Assembly: GCA_963662175.1 (NCBI GenBank)
Contig: OY759226.1
Coordinates: 28,922,065-28,986,064 of the forward strand
From: Aradus depressus
Taxonomy: Eukaryota > Arthropoda > Insecta > Hemiptera > Aradidae
DNA: 64,000 bases
Direction of reading: 5' to 3'
Part shown: positions 33,618-44,745 of the stretch, one piece after another
Numbering within the stretch: the first letter of the stretch is position 1
Layout of the letters: each line of letters begins with the position of its first letter
Program-made: the position numbers and the translations under genes
The notes under the pieces: generated by a model
Told to the model about the DNA's origin: nothing
The model's database searches: none
What the model saw: only the letters and a program-made list of their open reading frames with translations

Positions 33618-34218
33618 CGTCGGTAAATCACCGGCAATGTACTTCCCCAAAACGAATTAATCAATTAACTTTTCGCTCCCCCTCCAAAACCAGTCAACCG
33701 TTTGCGCTAATATTCAAGAGTTGGCCGTTGACTTACGTAGGAGCTCCTAAATCCTCACGCTAAATGTTGTGTCGATAAATTCATTACATCGACAGTTAGT
33801 ATTTTCGAATTAAGCCCCCTCCCCTAAACTCCCCCCCCCCCCCCCCCCCCCCCCAGCCGATATGTCTGAAGTTTGACGGTAATGACCAATAATGTCGTCC
33901 TTATGGGGTGAATTGACATATGAAATTTTGTTTCCATACATTCATCACAACGGCAGTTATTAGAGTTTTTGATTTACGCCTCCCCTCCTAAAACCTCCCT
34001 TCCTTCTCCCCTTCGACTGATTTGCATGAAAAAAAAATAGACATACAATTTCGTGTCGATACATTCGTTCTATCGGGAGTTATCGTTTTTACAGAGCAAC
34101 TTTTTTTTTTCATATTTGGAATCTAGAGGTCGGACAACATGAAATTTCGTTGAAAACTCAGCATCGAATTTTTGATAGATTACAAAATTTACCCTAACTT
34201 CGTATAGCTGAGGAAGTA
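33618..34218 (-). repeat. hp-repeat copy, longest in window
   Basis: Full reverse copy of about 600 bp from CGTCGGTAAATCACCGGCAA to CCCTAACTTCGTATAGCTGA, GGAAGTAAAA. It contains two internal modules (TTCATTACATCGACAGTTAG and TTCATCACAACGGCAGTTAT) and 24 C at 33831-33854 in the pyrimidine-rich part. Confidence 0.9.
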
Positions 34219-34984
34219 AAATACACAAGTTTCTGGAGAAAGGGAAAACCACATTTTAATTTAATTTAGAAAACTGTCTCAAGCCCTCTTCTCCCTTCCC
34301 TTCTGAAAAATCTTTAATTGGAAATTTAATAAGGACATTTTTGGTTAGAACCAATTCTTCGACAGAACTAACCTTTTTCGCATAAATCAAGCAAAGATGC
34401 CAAAACGACATTTAAGACGGTTTTCGGCATGCATCTCGCAAACAGAGCAGCCATTAAAAAAAAGTTACGCATATAAAATGTAACTTTCAGTTTTCTCTAC
34501 AATCTACTCCACAAAATACTACTACTCCCTTGGAACGTGAAAATCTGTTGAAAATTGGATCTCGGATTATCGGACGATTACAATACTTTCTTATACTTAC
34601 CATAGGATTAAAAATAAACAAGCGTAATGCCTATAGAAGTACGTGTTTATGAAAAACCATATCACTTCTTTTTTCAACGCTGATTTATATTTTTATAAAA
34701 AATAAATAAATTTATGACTTTCCTAGCAGCCACGTTTTACACACGCTACCGAGGAAAAACATTACATAGTTTTTCAGCTGTTTTTATCCAATGGCTGACA
34801 TGCGGAAAACTCCAAGTTTCTCACGTTTTACCTACGCGAACGCATTACCGATAGACATAAATAGGTCAAGGCGAGTTTTTGTCAATTTATACGTTAAATA
34901 GATTTTTTATCTTGCCTCCAAAAACAAAAATTAATAAAAATAAAAATCGGGAAGGGGGCAGGAAGTAACTAAGAAGTACTTTGC
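34219..34984. other. Gene-free, one hp-repeat trace
   Basis: AT-rich. A short hp-repeat-like trace at about 34530-34600 (GTGAAAATCTGTTGAAAATT, GATTACAATACTTTC). Otherwise nothing. Confidence 0.4.
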
Positions 34985-35205
34985 TCAAGATCGCAGGTTC
35001 AAAGTCTGGCCAAGGCCCTTAGGGTGATAAAAAAAATCCTTTGGTTGGGACGTTATTAAGAGATGGTCCTGAGCCTGAACTCGATAATGACCTCTGCTCT
35101 AGGTAATCTATGCAGGCAAAATTTAGGACTCCCACAATAGGGTCGGACACCAGAGCGCTCTGGTTGTCAATATAACTTAGCTAAAACCCGGGCATGAAAC
35201 ACAAA
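34985..35205 (+). mobile_element. tRNA-derived SINE, decayed
   Basis: TCAAGATCGCAGGTTCAAAG (B box), GGCCAAGGCCCTTAGGGTG, a shortened central block (TTGGGACGTTATTAAGAGAT), CAAAATTTAGGACTCCCACA and the end CTAAAACCCGGGCATGAAAC. Confidence 0.8.
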
Positions 35206-35299
35206 AATAAAGAAATAAAATATTTAAAGAAATGAGCTAGTGCCTTCAATTTTGAGTTTATTTCCGATGGGACCAACCATTTTTACTTCGACGCTTTAC

Positions 35300-35765
35300 T
35301 TCTCCAGTCATAGTAGTTCATAGGAAGTTGTTTTATCAGTTAAAAAAAATCTATATTGAGTTTTAAACGGATTTCCACGTTTTCCAAACAAAATAACTCA
35401 AAAAACAAACAGTTTGTACCTGTGGCATATGATTTAAGTTAATGTATCCTTTTTATATTCGAACCATGTGCCATAATGAGTTCTATATAATTATAAGACA
35501 ATTATCAACTTTTTTGGTGCGGCGTCAGCCGGTACACAACATTCAGGGCGTGTATTAACGGAAGGGTAATTAATTTCCAAAAAAAAAGTAACAATATTTT
35601 CATGTTTTTACAATGAAGCTGCATTCCGGTCCTTGAAATGCAGAAATTGTCCAACGTTCTTAATTTTTAATAGATTAGGGGGCTTAACACAAAACCGCTA
35701 ATAACTGCCGGAGCTATGAAATTAACAACACGGAATATTGTAGTTCGACTACTTTGCATTGGAAA
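35300..35765 (+). repeat. hp-repeat copy, interrupted and decayed
   Basis: Begins CTTCTCCAGTCATAGTAGTT with a decayed hairpin, then GTTTTAAACGGATTTCCACG. After about 250 bp of unrelated sequence it resumes with GGCTTAACACAAAACCGCTA and ATAACTGCCGGAGCTATGAA. Confidence 0.6.
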
Positions 35766-35895
35766 CATCGATGTTTTGCCTTCCATATGACATATATGTT
35801 TTGCCATCGACATGAACTATGTTATGCCATCGATTCTCATGCCTACTAGGAAAGTTTAGTTAATACCGGAGACTCCTCTAACCGTTTTATTAATA

Positions 35896-36150
35896 GTGGA
35901 ATTTAGTTATTGTGACTCCTGAACTACGAGGTCTAACCACCAGAGCGCTCTTTCGTCTCATGAGCCTACTGTGCAAGTGGTTAATGTTGTCTACCCAGCA
36001 TTAGTTACCGAGTGTAGGGGACTTTAACGAGTAGCTGACAAGGCCTGCTCAAGGCTCTTTCACCTGAGAACATAGAAAATCTAAGGGCTTCGGCCGGGTT
36101 TCTAATTCGGACCTTGAGCTCAGTTGACAAGCTAACTCGGACCTACTGCG
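35896..36150 (-). mobile_element. tRNA-derived SINE, decayed
   Basis: Antisense: GAACTACGAGGTCTAACCAC, CAGAGCGCTCTTTCGTC, then after deletions GAAAATCTAAGGGCTTCGGC and CGGGTTTCTAATTCGGACCT (B box) and TGAGCTCAGTTGACAAGC (head). Confidence 0.75.
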
Positions 36151-36170
36151 TCCTACTAAGTGGGTGTACG

Positions 36171-37059
36171 TAGGGTTCAATTGATACCACAAAGTATCGA
36201 TACTTTTACTCATGAGTAGTATCGATTAAAACATATCTACATATTAATAATAAAAAACAATAAAATTTGTTTTTTTTTATAAGGAATATTTTTAGATATA
36301 CTCCAAAACATTTGAATGTCGTCAAACAATGTCTGGCTGTAGATATAGATATGTATAGTTAGATTATGTGCAAAAATACATATGCGTGCAGCAACTGAGA
36401 TACTAAGAAATAACAAGTGTCGCCTCTAATAAGAGTATGTGAATCAATGAAATGTTTACAGTTGGTAACACGTGTGTTATGGTACCAACTGCTAAATACT
36501 AAATTGAAATGATAGCTTTTTGACAGCTAAAACGCACCAAACGCAGCCTAACCCAATTTTTCATTTACAAAAAACAACATTGCGTTTCATTTCATTTCTA
36601 AAAAAAATTATTTTTAGTGGAAGTAATAACTTAAGTATAACTTCAATAAATTTTATGAAAATACGTAGATTTGAGAAATTTATCTGTAGATCCGTAGATG
36701 AAGTCAAACATCCGTAGATATACGGATAAATGCATAGTGTTTGTATCACTGAGGTATTACCCTCATCGATATACGAGTATATCACTTGTCCGTGGACCGT
36801 CATTTGAGTTCAGTATTTTATTGTGACAACAAATAAAAGAAAATTGTAAGAAAATAAACGGTGAACGATTTTGATGAATTGAAAACTTTATATAATTTTT
36901 GTAAGTGTTGAAATTTGAAACGAGTACTTTGAATCGATACAAGTAATATCTATTCGATACCTACTCGGTATCGACTGAACGTATCGATATCATAAGTACT
37001 TGGTATCGAGTAAAAGTATCGATACTTAACTTGTATTTACTTGTATCGATAGATCCCTA
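36171..37059. mobile_element. TAGGG-ended hAT MITE, copy 2, 8-bp TSD
   Basis: Left end TAGGGTTCAATTGATACCAC, right end TTGTATCGATAGATCCCTA. A perfect TSD GGTGTACG lies at 36163-36170 and 37060-37067. The right-hand about 230 bp is clearly homologous to 26480-26691 of copy 1 (for example ACAACAAATAAAAGAAAATT), while the middles differ. No transposase frame. Confidence 0.93.
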
Positions 37060-37067
37060 GGTGTACG

Positions 37068-38379
37068 GCCCTACAGAAGACATTCAGCGAGGTCTGTGTG
37101 TGAGGTGTTCGCTTTTCCTGTGGCCTTGTTCTGCTTTGTTCATGAGTTGGTCCGGAGTCCGTACGTGAACGTAGAAAGAACTGTGACGAACGTGGAGGCA
37201 CTCACAGCTTCACAACACCAACCAGACGTAGGCTACAATCAACAGAATCATTTTGGTCCTATTTAAAAAAAACAATTTAGTACGCTTAATTTATTCGATC
37301 TATTGAGATGTCAAAATGCACGTCTGCCTCCTAGGGGCGCCACTTTCACCAAATGACGGCCTAATTATATGGTCAAATTAGTCTTTTTTCTTTAGTTGTA
37401 AATATTAATCCTCGTATGAAAAAAATTAATTATCCCTAACAAAAATAAAAGAACAAAATTCTCTAGAAAAAAGGTTCCGTTCTTTATGAAGAATGCAACG
37501 GTTGGAGCAAAAGCAGCACGTTGGAGCAATTTTCCTTTCGGCTGAGCTTTCTTTCAAGTTTCAGCGACAAGCCTGTCACGAGATACGGTGGCGCTTCACA
37601 TGTGGGAGCTACGTACTCGTTCATCGACCCGTTACCAGTAAAACGGTTTATCAGCATATTTCTGCCAACAACTTTCTTATTCGAATGAACACAAAACATT
37701 AAAACACACTTAAGATCTGCTTGTTATTCCATTTGTTTTCAAATGGCGTTAATGTTCTTATATATACATAAAATAATCACTAATACTTATCTGAATATTA
37801 CAGTTAATATTCTAGCTCTAGGGATCCAAAACATCCCCCAATTAGACAATTTTCCCTGCTCGAATGTTCTTCTTGACTAAAGAACACCTAGGATTATCTC
37901 CGGTCCGTATTAACCCAAGACGTTTTTTGCTGAGTACCGTTCTCTGTTAGAATCAATTTTTCAGCAATTTCCCCTAATTTCACTTTATTTTGCAGGTAAG
38001 TCCTGATTTTGACGACAACTTCCATAGTACTGATTTTCTTAGCGTTTAGCCGACAACAAAATCCTAGGTAGGTTCCTGACACATAGATAACATTTGTGAA
38101 CCTCGCCTTAGCTGCTACCTAGATGTCAAATTTCAGATGTCCTCTGGTATGGAGGCAGCCAGGATGGGACATTACCGGTTAGTTATCATGATATTATTCG
38201 TTTCGAATATATTTTTTGTTTTCCCCAACCATTAGATATTTTTGTTTCTTCTGGACCTTACTATACTACAAATATTTCTATTTATTTTTTCGTTAGTCAT
38301 TAGTCCCTTACCTATTTGTAATCTGTATTTTACAATAAGGCACTATAATTTATTAAAATATATATCATTTTTTTTAAGA
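37068..38379. other. No recognisable gene
   Basis: About 37068-37250 is less AT-rich and unique-looking. The opposite-strand frames at 37484-37699 and 37493-37702 overlap and have no recognised domain. I see no splice-supported exon. Confidence 0.35.
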
Positions 38380-38640
38380 CGCCGGTAGTTCAGAGGAAGC
38401 GTGCTTGCTTATTGAGCTCAAGGTCGCGGGTTCAAAACCCGGCCGACGCTTTTGGGTTTTTTATCTGGAAGGTGAAAAACCTGGAGCACGCCGTCCTTTG
38501 GATGGGACATTAAGCGATGGTTCCGAGCCTAGGGAAAATTTAGGACGCCCATAGGAGATTCGGGATTATGTTCACCAGAGCGTCGAAAGAGCGCTCTGTT
38601 AGTAGGCGATATGACCTCTTAGTTAAAACAAGAGTCACAA
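38380..38640 (+). mobile_element. tRNA-derived SINE with head
   Basis: Head GACGCCGGTAGTTCAGAGGA (A box) and AAGGTCGCGGGTTCAAAACC (B box), CCGTCCTTTGGATGGGACAT in the centre, GCGCTCTGTTAGTAGGCGAT and TTAGTTAAAACAAGAGTCAC at the end. About 45 bp after GGTTCCGAGCCT is deleted. Confidence 0.87.
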
Positions 38641-38880
38641 TAACTATCATTTTTATTTATCTATTCATTCCTTTTATTTATCTGTACATCTAATTCGTTT
38701 TAAATTATTCTATTTTTTATGATCTTAATTGTATTTTATTAAAATTTTTCTTCTTATTATTTTTTATTTTATTTATTTAAATTTTTTTTTCTGTTTTGAA
38801 TTTTTTTCTTTTATTTTATCCTTTTTATATACTTTTATATTTTTATCTATTCTTTTGCTTTTACTGTAATTATTTTAAAA
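38641..38880. repeat. T-rich low-complexity region
   Basis: About 240 bp dominated by TTTAT, TTTTA and TTCTT motifs directly after a SINE. No regular period. Confidence 0.75.
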
Positions 38881-39565
38881 ATCCTAGAATAGTTTTTGTT
38901 CAATTCTTTTGTAACCCGCCGTGCACCACATTGTGCTCACTGGGTGCCCCGTCTCACGTCTGCCACGATCCGTCCTCTTACCCGCCCACAACGTACAGTC
39001 AGACCTTAACGTTCCTTCTATAGACATGTTTCCAATGTTCATATTAACTGTAACTTCACGCCAAGGAATCCCATCGATTTTTCTGTACTTTTTTTTAATA
39101 TGGGAGAGTAATCCGTTACCATGGATTTCTATATTCCGTATAACGGCACCTGGTTTGAGAATGAAGAAAAAATAAATAGAAAGAAGTGGTCTGTCAATGA
39201 CCGCCAATGTGCTTGATGTCATTCAATTAAATGTCCACTCTTCAACTTGTATCGTGGATATTTAGGGGCTTTCAGAGATGCTTCCATGTTTTCCAATCCA
39301 ACTAACTCGGTAGTCTTTAGAAGGGAGCATTGTCCACTCTGCACGAAATTCAGGCGTATGAGAGAAGTGCTGGCTTCGTTATACTGCTATCACGGAAGCG
39401 AATGTCAAGAAACGCCGTCCTTTTGCATACATAGAATCAAATCCACTATGAATTTTCGTTAGTCTAATAATTCTGGAGCACGACGTACTAGTAAATAAAA
39501 CGGACATATTGGCCAATTACCTAAATTGTTTCATTTATGTCGTCGTACGAGACAAAATCTGTTTT
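38881..39565. other. No supported gene
   Basis: The 112-codon minus-strand frame at 38884-39222 shows no recognised domain. An hp-repeat-like trace (GTCAATGACCGCCAATGTGC) lies at about 39190-39215. Confidence 0.35.
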
Positions 39566-39577
39566 AAATATATCAGA

Positions 39578-40201
39578 ACAAACAGCCCATTCCTACATCC
39601 GACACTGTCCGATATCTAGGACTTCATTTAGACAGACGTTTTACTTGGACAACTCATATCAGAATGAAACGCACAGACCTCAAAACACGATTTGGACGAC
39701 TGAAATCAATCATCGGACGACGATCGACATTATCGCTTGAAAACAAACTTCACATATACAACACTATACTAAAACCCATCTGGACTTACGGTATCGAGAT
39801 ATGGGGATCAGCCAAAAAATCAAACATACAACGCCTTCAGTCATTACAATTCATCATACTACGCCACATGCCAATGCCCCATTTTACGTTTCCAACCTCA
39901 CATTACATAATGACCTCAACATCCCATTTGTACCTTCTGTTATCAAGACACGATTTCAAAATTTTCACGACAAACTCCATCATCACGCCAATCCACTTAC
40001 TCTGCAATTATTCACGAACACTCTCCCCACAAATCCGCCACGACGTCTCAAGTGGGCATGGCAGAGGGACCTGCTCCAGGACTAGCCTGGACTCCTCTTC
40101 GATCCCGTACCTCAGCAGTACAGCGACACACTTGCCTCAGCACATCATCACAATCACCAGTGACAAATGTTTTCGTTGTGAATATGTTAATAAATAAATA
40201 A
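39578..40201 (+). mobile_element. Jockey-type LINE, 5'-truncated copy A
   Basis: Closely matches the second copy at 62825-63673 in DNA from CAGCCCATTCCTACATCCGA to TAGCCTGGACTCCTCTTCGA, with a 3' tail of AATAAATAAATAAAA. It encodes only the region after the RT core. A near-perfect 12-bp flanking repeat (AAATATATCAGA at 39566-39577, AAATATGTCAGA at 40202-40213) is a plausible TSD. Confidence 0.9.
39580..40085 (+). pseudogene. Jockey-type LINE ORF2 C-terminal remnant
   Basis: Encodes the post-RT part of a non-LTR retrotransposon polyprotein: the segment with RYLGLHLDRRFTWTTHIRMK, then ENKLHIYNTILKPIWTYGIE and IWGSAKKSNIQRLQ. Compared with copy B one T is missing at about 39869-39870 (CACATGCC against CACATTGCC), so the frame shifts and continues as FYVSNLTLHNDLNIPF to NPPRRLKWAWQRDLLQD, stopping at 40085. 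The catalytic YxDD motif and everything upstream are lost by truncation. It is non-functional. Confidence 0.88.
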
Positions 40202-40213
40202 AAATATGTCAGA

Positions 40214-40700
40214 TACCTGAATACTTTCGCTAAAAGGGAAAAAAATCTAATATGGTACCGTTATTGTGCTGCTCGCTCTAAATGTAGATTTCATAAACTC
40301 AATAAATTCTGAAAAAATAAATGTTTAAAATAACTCTAGTCAGTAAAAGTCGGATTGAAAATCTACTTAATTGGCTAACATGAAACTAATTACTTGAGAT
40401 CAGCAGATAGCTGTGGGCATTGTTAATTTTGAGTTGGAACAAGGGCTCCAATATAAGTCCAACCGTTTTCAAGATTGCTATCTAGAGAAAGAGAAACCAT
40501 TTTTTTTTTTTTTTTTTAGAAATTTGTTTAAATTAACAATTTGAAGAGGAGAAAGAGGAACTGCAACAACGGTCTGCTGGACTGAAACCTGATTTACATA
40601 AATGCTGGTGACACCAATCCGAGGAAGCTTCTTTATTCATGTCTCTTAGTTATAATTAATAAGAAATCCCTATAAAAACAATTATATTGTAGAACTCCGC
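40214..40700. other. No recognisable feature
   Basis: AT-rich with a T-run at 40500-40518. Nothing recognised. Confidence 0.4.
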
Positions 40701-40880
40701 CACTTTGGTCGCCATGAGTCCTGGATGCTGGCCTACCCGGTTTTAGTTACCTATCACTTAACGTCCCATTCGAGTAGGACGTGCTCTAGGTTTGGTTACT
40801 TCCCAGATAAAACCTAAGTACCTCGGCCTGACTTCGAACCCGCCATCTTGAGCATAGTAGACAAGCACATGGCTGTGGGA
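40701..40880 (-). mobile_element. tRNA-derived SINE, decayed
   Basis: Antisense: GCTGGCCTACCCGGTTTTAG, ATCACTTAACGTCCCATTCG, CCCAGATAAAACCTAAGTAC, CTCGGCCTGACTTCGAACCC (B box). 3' part lost. Confidence 0.7.
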
Positions 40881-40946
40881 GATCAGACATCGTCCTTCTG
40901 TTAACATTACTCCATTTAGTAATCACTTTGTATTTTATTTCCATTA

Positions 40947-41019
40947 GGGGGGGGGGGGGGGGGGGGGGGGAACTAAATAAAATAAATTCTTCAAGAATAT
41001 TGAATTTCTTAACTTTATT

Positions 41020-41050
<31 letters not shown>

Positions 41051-41052
41051 GG
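40947..41052. repeat. Two adjacent poly-G tracts
   Basis: Twenty-four G at 40947-40970 and twenty-three G at 41030-41052, the second preceded by a T-run and followed by GAAGTGAC, as in the hp-repeat hairpin end. Confidence 0.9.
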
Positions 41053-41171
41053 AAGTGACTAAGCAATTTAAAAGTCCCCAAATTAATATTTGAAATTTTC
41101 AGTATATCTTTAAAATCACGTAACCCTTTAATGCGTCTTGCTATGCACTTGCCTAAAATATTATTTTATGG

Positions 41172-41277
41172 AATTTTTTGGATCGGAGGAAACCATATAA
41201 GTCCGGAGTAAGCTCAATATAAATTTTTGGGATCGGAAGAAAACATATAAGTCCGGAGTAAGCTCAATATAAATTTT
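41172..41277. repeat. 50-bp direct duplication
   Basis: GATCGGAGGAAACCATATAA GTCCGGAGTA-type unit occurs at 41181 and 41231, ending CTCAATATAAATTTTT in both. Two copies, few differences. Confidence 0.9.
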
Positions 41278-41389
41278 TTTACCGTTTGGTTAAATTCCCC
41301 TACACTTGACAGACTTAGGTGAGAAAGGGGGAAAATAAGTTCTATGACAAGATAGATATAATGAGCGGGCGTGTACATCCAGGAACCTA

Positions 41390-41470
41390 AGCATCGAGTA
41401 TCTGACAACGGATATGCTCGGAGCCGCCTATAAAGACAACTCCGAAGGACGGCGTGCTCAATGTTTTATT
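41390..41470 (-). mobile_element. SINE fragment, decayed
   Basis: GAGTATCTGACAACGGATAT and CTCCGAAGGACGGCGTGCTC correspond to the central SINE block in antisense. Confidence 0.45.
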
Positions 41471-41883
41471 ATCTCCAGCACAATAGGCAAGCTCCCTCTA
41501 CAGCTCTGATACTAGCTGGAGAAGTGAGGTGGGCGCACAATAGCTTTTAATTTACAACATGAATCAGAGTTTCATTAAGAATAGTTGGTGCAAAACGGCC
41601 CTGTTTATGGTAAACAGGCGTCAGAGCTCTGCGAATGCCCTCATTCATTATGTATGTATCCTGTCCATGCGGGCTCCACCAGCTAACTGACTTAACCTTT
41701 AGCCACTAAACTATATGCTGCTCCCTAATAGAAGAGAAAGGAGAAAAACGTCTTTGAGATTCGAATGAACGGTGAACGATGCCTAATAGCCTAAAAAATA
41801 CTTATTGTAACTAGCCATTTTATCAAGCACCTCGATATATCTGAAGTATTAACCATGATAACTCGGCATAGACACTAAGTCTC
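41471..41883. other. No recognisable feature
   Basis: Mixed sequence before the 28-bp array, nothing recognised. Confidence 0.4.
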
Positions 41884-42135
41884 GCGACATAACAAATATC
41901 ACACAAGCCCCGCGACACAACAAATATCACACAAGCCCCGCGACATAACAAATATCACGCAAGCCCCGCGACATAACAAATATCACGCAAGCCCCGCGAC
42001 ATAACAAATATCACACAAGCCCCGCGACATAACAAATATCACACAAGCCCCGCGACATAACAAATATCACGCAAGCCCCGCGACATAACAAATATCACGC
42101 AAGCCCCGCGACATAACAAATATCACGCAAGCCCC
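41884..42135 (+). repeat. 28-bp minisatellite, exactly 9 units
   Basis: Unit GCGACATAACAAATATCACR CAAGCCCC, all 28 bp. Two variants (CACAC = A, CACGC = B) occur in the order AABBAABBB, suggesting amplification of an AABB block. There are no variable spacers, so it is not a CRISPR. It abuts an hp-repeat end. Confidence 0.96.
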
Positions 42136-42136
42136 G

Positions 42137-42582
42137 CGACATTCCTCAGCTCTACGAAGTATAGGGGAAGTTATGTAATTGTTGAAAAATTATATGCGGA
42201 GTTTTCAACGGAATTTCATGTTCTTCAAAATTTAGATTGCAATTATGAAAAAAAAGAAATGTATGACTGTGAACACGATAACTTCCGATAGAATGAATGT
42301 ATCGACAAGAGATATCTTATGAGAATCCAGAACCCTCTAACGATGACACCTATTATTTTTCAGCCAAATCGACCAAAGGAAGGGGGCTCAATTCAAAATC
42401 CCTGATAACTGCCGATGTAATGAATTTATCGACACAAAATTTAGTAGGAGGATTTAGGAGCCCTTATGTAAGTCAACTGTTGAATATTAGCGAAAACGGT
42501 CAGCTCGTTCTGGAGGGGGAGCGAAAAATTAATTGATTAATTCGTTCTGGGGAAGTACATTGCCGGTGATTCACCGACGGCA
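42137..42582 (+). repeat. hp-repeat copy, full length
   Basis: From ATTCCTCAGCTCTACGAAGT and ATAGGGGAAGTTATGTAATT to TTCGTTCTGGGGAAGTACAT and TGCCGGTGATTCACCGACGG. One internal module. The right-end palindrome (CGGTGATTCACCG) is perfect here. The frame at 42297-42536 is read from the repeat. Confidence 0.9.
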
Positions 42583-43274
42583 TTTTTTTAGTTGTGAGTT
42601 TGGTAGATTTTCGCTGTGACAATTTTGAGACCAGATAGCGTAAACGTCATTGGCAAAACGTTTTCGTGGTTATTTGCTGAAAACCCTAAACTACGTTAAG
42701 TAAAACACTACCTAATTATCTACAAATAAATGTTCATTTCGGAAAGTGGTTTGTTTCACCAACAGACCGATTTTATTGCAGTTTGAAGCTTAGTTGAAGT
42801 GAACGTATTGCCAGGTCGGTCAGGTAACGCCATTTAAACTGTTTTTCCAGTTAGGTTTGTTTTCTAGCAATCGGAGAAATGAGTGAAAGCCCTGCGATTC
42901 GCTTCGACCAAGGACTTTCCAACATCCAGGCTTCGAGTTCTATTTTCTCAAAACAGATTTGTGTCTTTCACTTATTTTTTTATTTTTTTTATTTTACCTT
43001 CTCGCCTGAACGATTCTCAAGACAGTTCATTTCAGTTAGTTAGCAAGAAATTGGAAAACAATAAAATAAAATAAAAACAGGCTGAAATCGAGTAGAGATA
43101 ATGTGAATTATCAAGTTGTGAAGCGAACTGGACGAAGTCAATTGTTCTTCATTTCAGAAAGTGTTCGTTTTTCTGTTTGTAATATTGTTATATTTATTTC
43201 TTAATAATAAATTATAAAGTTAATGCAGAAGGGTTTACATGGAGAACGAAAACATAGTTGATATCATACCAAGT
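42583..43274. other. No recognisable feature
   Basis: AT-rich. The 63-codon frame at 42883-43074 has no domain. Nothing else recognised. Confidence 0.4.
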
Positions 43275-43378
43275 ATGGTGAGAAACTTGATTTTGAGTTT
43301 TCACAGATAATCCAAAAATGAAAAAAAAATATATTGTCCTTGTGTCTGTGAACATGATAACTCTCGATAGAATTTTTT
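43275..43378 (+). repeat. hp-repeat copy, left piece
   Basis: GATTTTGAGTTTTCACAGAT, ATCCAAAAATGAAAAAAAAA and GTGAACATGATAACTCTCGA belong to a forward copy, which is split here by the inverted-repeat element and resumes at about 44580. Confidence 0.65.
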
Positions 43379-44519
43379 ATTTATTTTCAATAATTTATAT
43401 CCTTAGAAGTTTCGACTTACAAGTCATTTTCAATTCCAAATACAGATTAATCATAATTTATTTTTCCATTCCTATATTCTACAACAGGAATGTCGTCAAT
43501 TTTATATATTATTTCACATTTATCTAAAATAAAACCTTACATCTTTCATAAAAAACAATATATTGTTGACTAAATTTTCTTATTATATTTTAATTTTAAA
43601 ATTGATAAAAGTATTGTTATTTTGTTATAATTGCTTATTCTTTTTCCATATTTGTACATAATGTGTGTAAATAATGTTTAAATGGATTACAATTAATTAG
43701 TATTTGTACTAATTGTGAGAAATCTATTAGGTATGAATTTTGGCAATTTTATCATAAGTGCCAAAAAAAATGTTTTATTTATTGAAATAAAATTTTTAAT
43801 TTTGTTGTTATTAAATTGTATATCTACTTTAAATATTACTACTTTAAATGGACAATAAATTGAAGGTAAAGCTAAGGAAACAAGATATATGAGGAGTTTG
43901 GAGCCAGAGCGGACCAACTGGTTGAAACTGAACAGGTAGAAAATGGCAATTGAAAATTGAGTACATTTTGTTTATCTCCATAAATGGGCCCCAAATATTT
44001 ATTTATATTTGAAATTTTAGAATAGTATTGGATGAGTGATCCCTTTTTGTGTTCTATAAAGTTTTTGAAGGCCGTATGATCCATTGGGACTTTGAAAATA
44101 TATGCACAAAATATTTGTGGACTAAACTTAAAGTGCTGCTATCTATCACTGAAGTGAAGAAACTAAGTGATCCACACTGGTTTTGAAAAAGGGAACCTAT
44201 GCCAACATCAGGATGGTAATAACTCATTTTCCGAAAAATTGTGGGTTGGTCCGCTCTGGCTCCAAACTCCTCATATATAAACAACAATAAAAAACAATAT
44301 ATATATATATATATATATAAACAACAATATATTGTTTTTTATGAAAGATGTAAGGTTTTATTTTAGATAAATGTGATAAAATATATACAATTGACGGCAT
44401 TCCTGTTGTGGAATATAGGAATGGAAAAATAAATTATGATTAATCTGTATTTGGAATTGAAAATGACTTGTAAGTCGAAACGTCTAAGGATATAAATAAA
44501 GTATTATTGAAAATAAATA
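43379..44519. mobile_element. Foldback element with about 190-bp inverted arms
   Basis: Left arm 43379-43568 and right arm 44322-44519 are about 95% reverse complements (shared stretches include GTTTCGACTTACAAGTCATT and AATTTATTTTTCCATTCCTA). Only a few substitutions and a 10-bp indel distinguish them. The arms enclose an AT-rich spacer and a separate MITE (43886-44278). It splits an hp-repeat, so it is an insertion. Confidence 0.82.
43886..44278. mobile_element. MITE with 27-bp perfect TIRs nested in foldback element
   Basis: Left arm 43891-43917 (GAGGAGTTTGGAGCCAGAGC GGACCAA) is the exact reverse complement of 44246-44272, and flanking ATATAT extends the symmetry. A TA target duplication is compatible with the AT-rich flanks but cannot be proved. 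Minus-strand frames at 43872-44084 and 44054-44287 cover it, but show no recognisable transposase. Confidence 0.8.
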
Positions 44520-44579
44520 TACCTAATTGCCTATATTTACCATATTAAAAAAAGAAATAATAAGTAAGGTATTATTAAA

Positions 44580-44745
44580 TTCACATTTAATCTCGACAGA
44601 ATATATCGACAAGAAATTGATATGTGTATCGATACCAAGAAGATTGAGAAGTCCCTTAGTAAAACACCTGTTGATCTTCAACCAACTTTCAGAGGGAGAG
44701 CAGAAACTTAGTTAATTAATTCGCGCTGGGGACGTACATGATAAT
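44580..44745 (+). repeat. hp-repeat copy, right piece
   Basis: CGACAGAATATATCGACAAG and TTAGTTAATTAATTCGCGCT GGGGACGTACAT form the distal end of the copy begun at 43275. Confidence 0.65.

Noticed and set aside
38884..39222. 112-codon minus-strand frame with protein-like composition
   Set aside because: No domain recognised, no supported splice sites, and it crosses sequence resembling a decayed hp-repeat end. It could be an old gene or LINE remnant, but cannot be called.
41884..42135. Possible CRISPR array
   Set aside because: Units are contiguous and nearly identical with no unique spacers and no cas genes; the genome is eukaryotic. It is a minisatellite.
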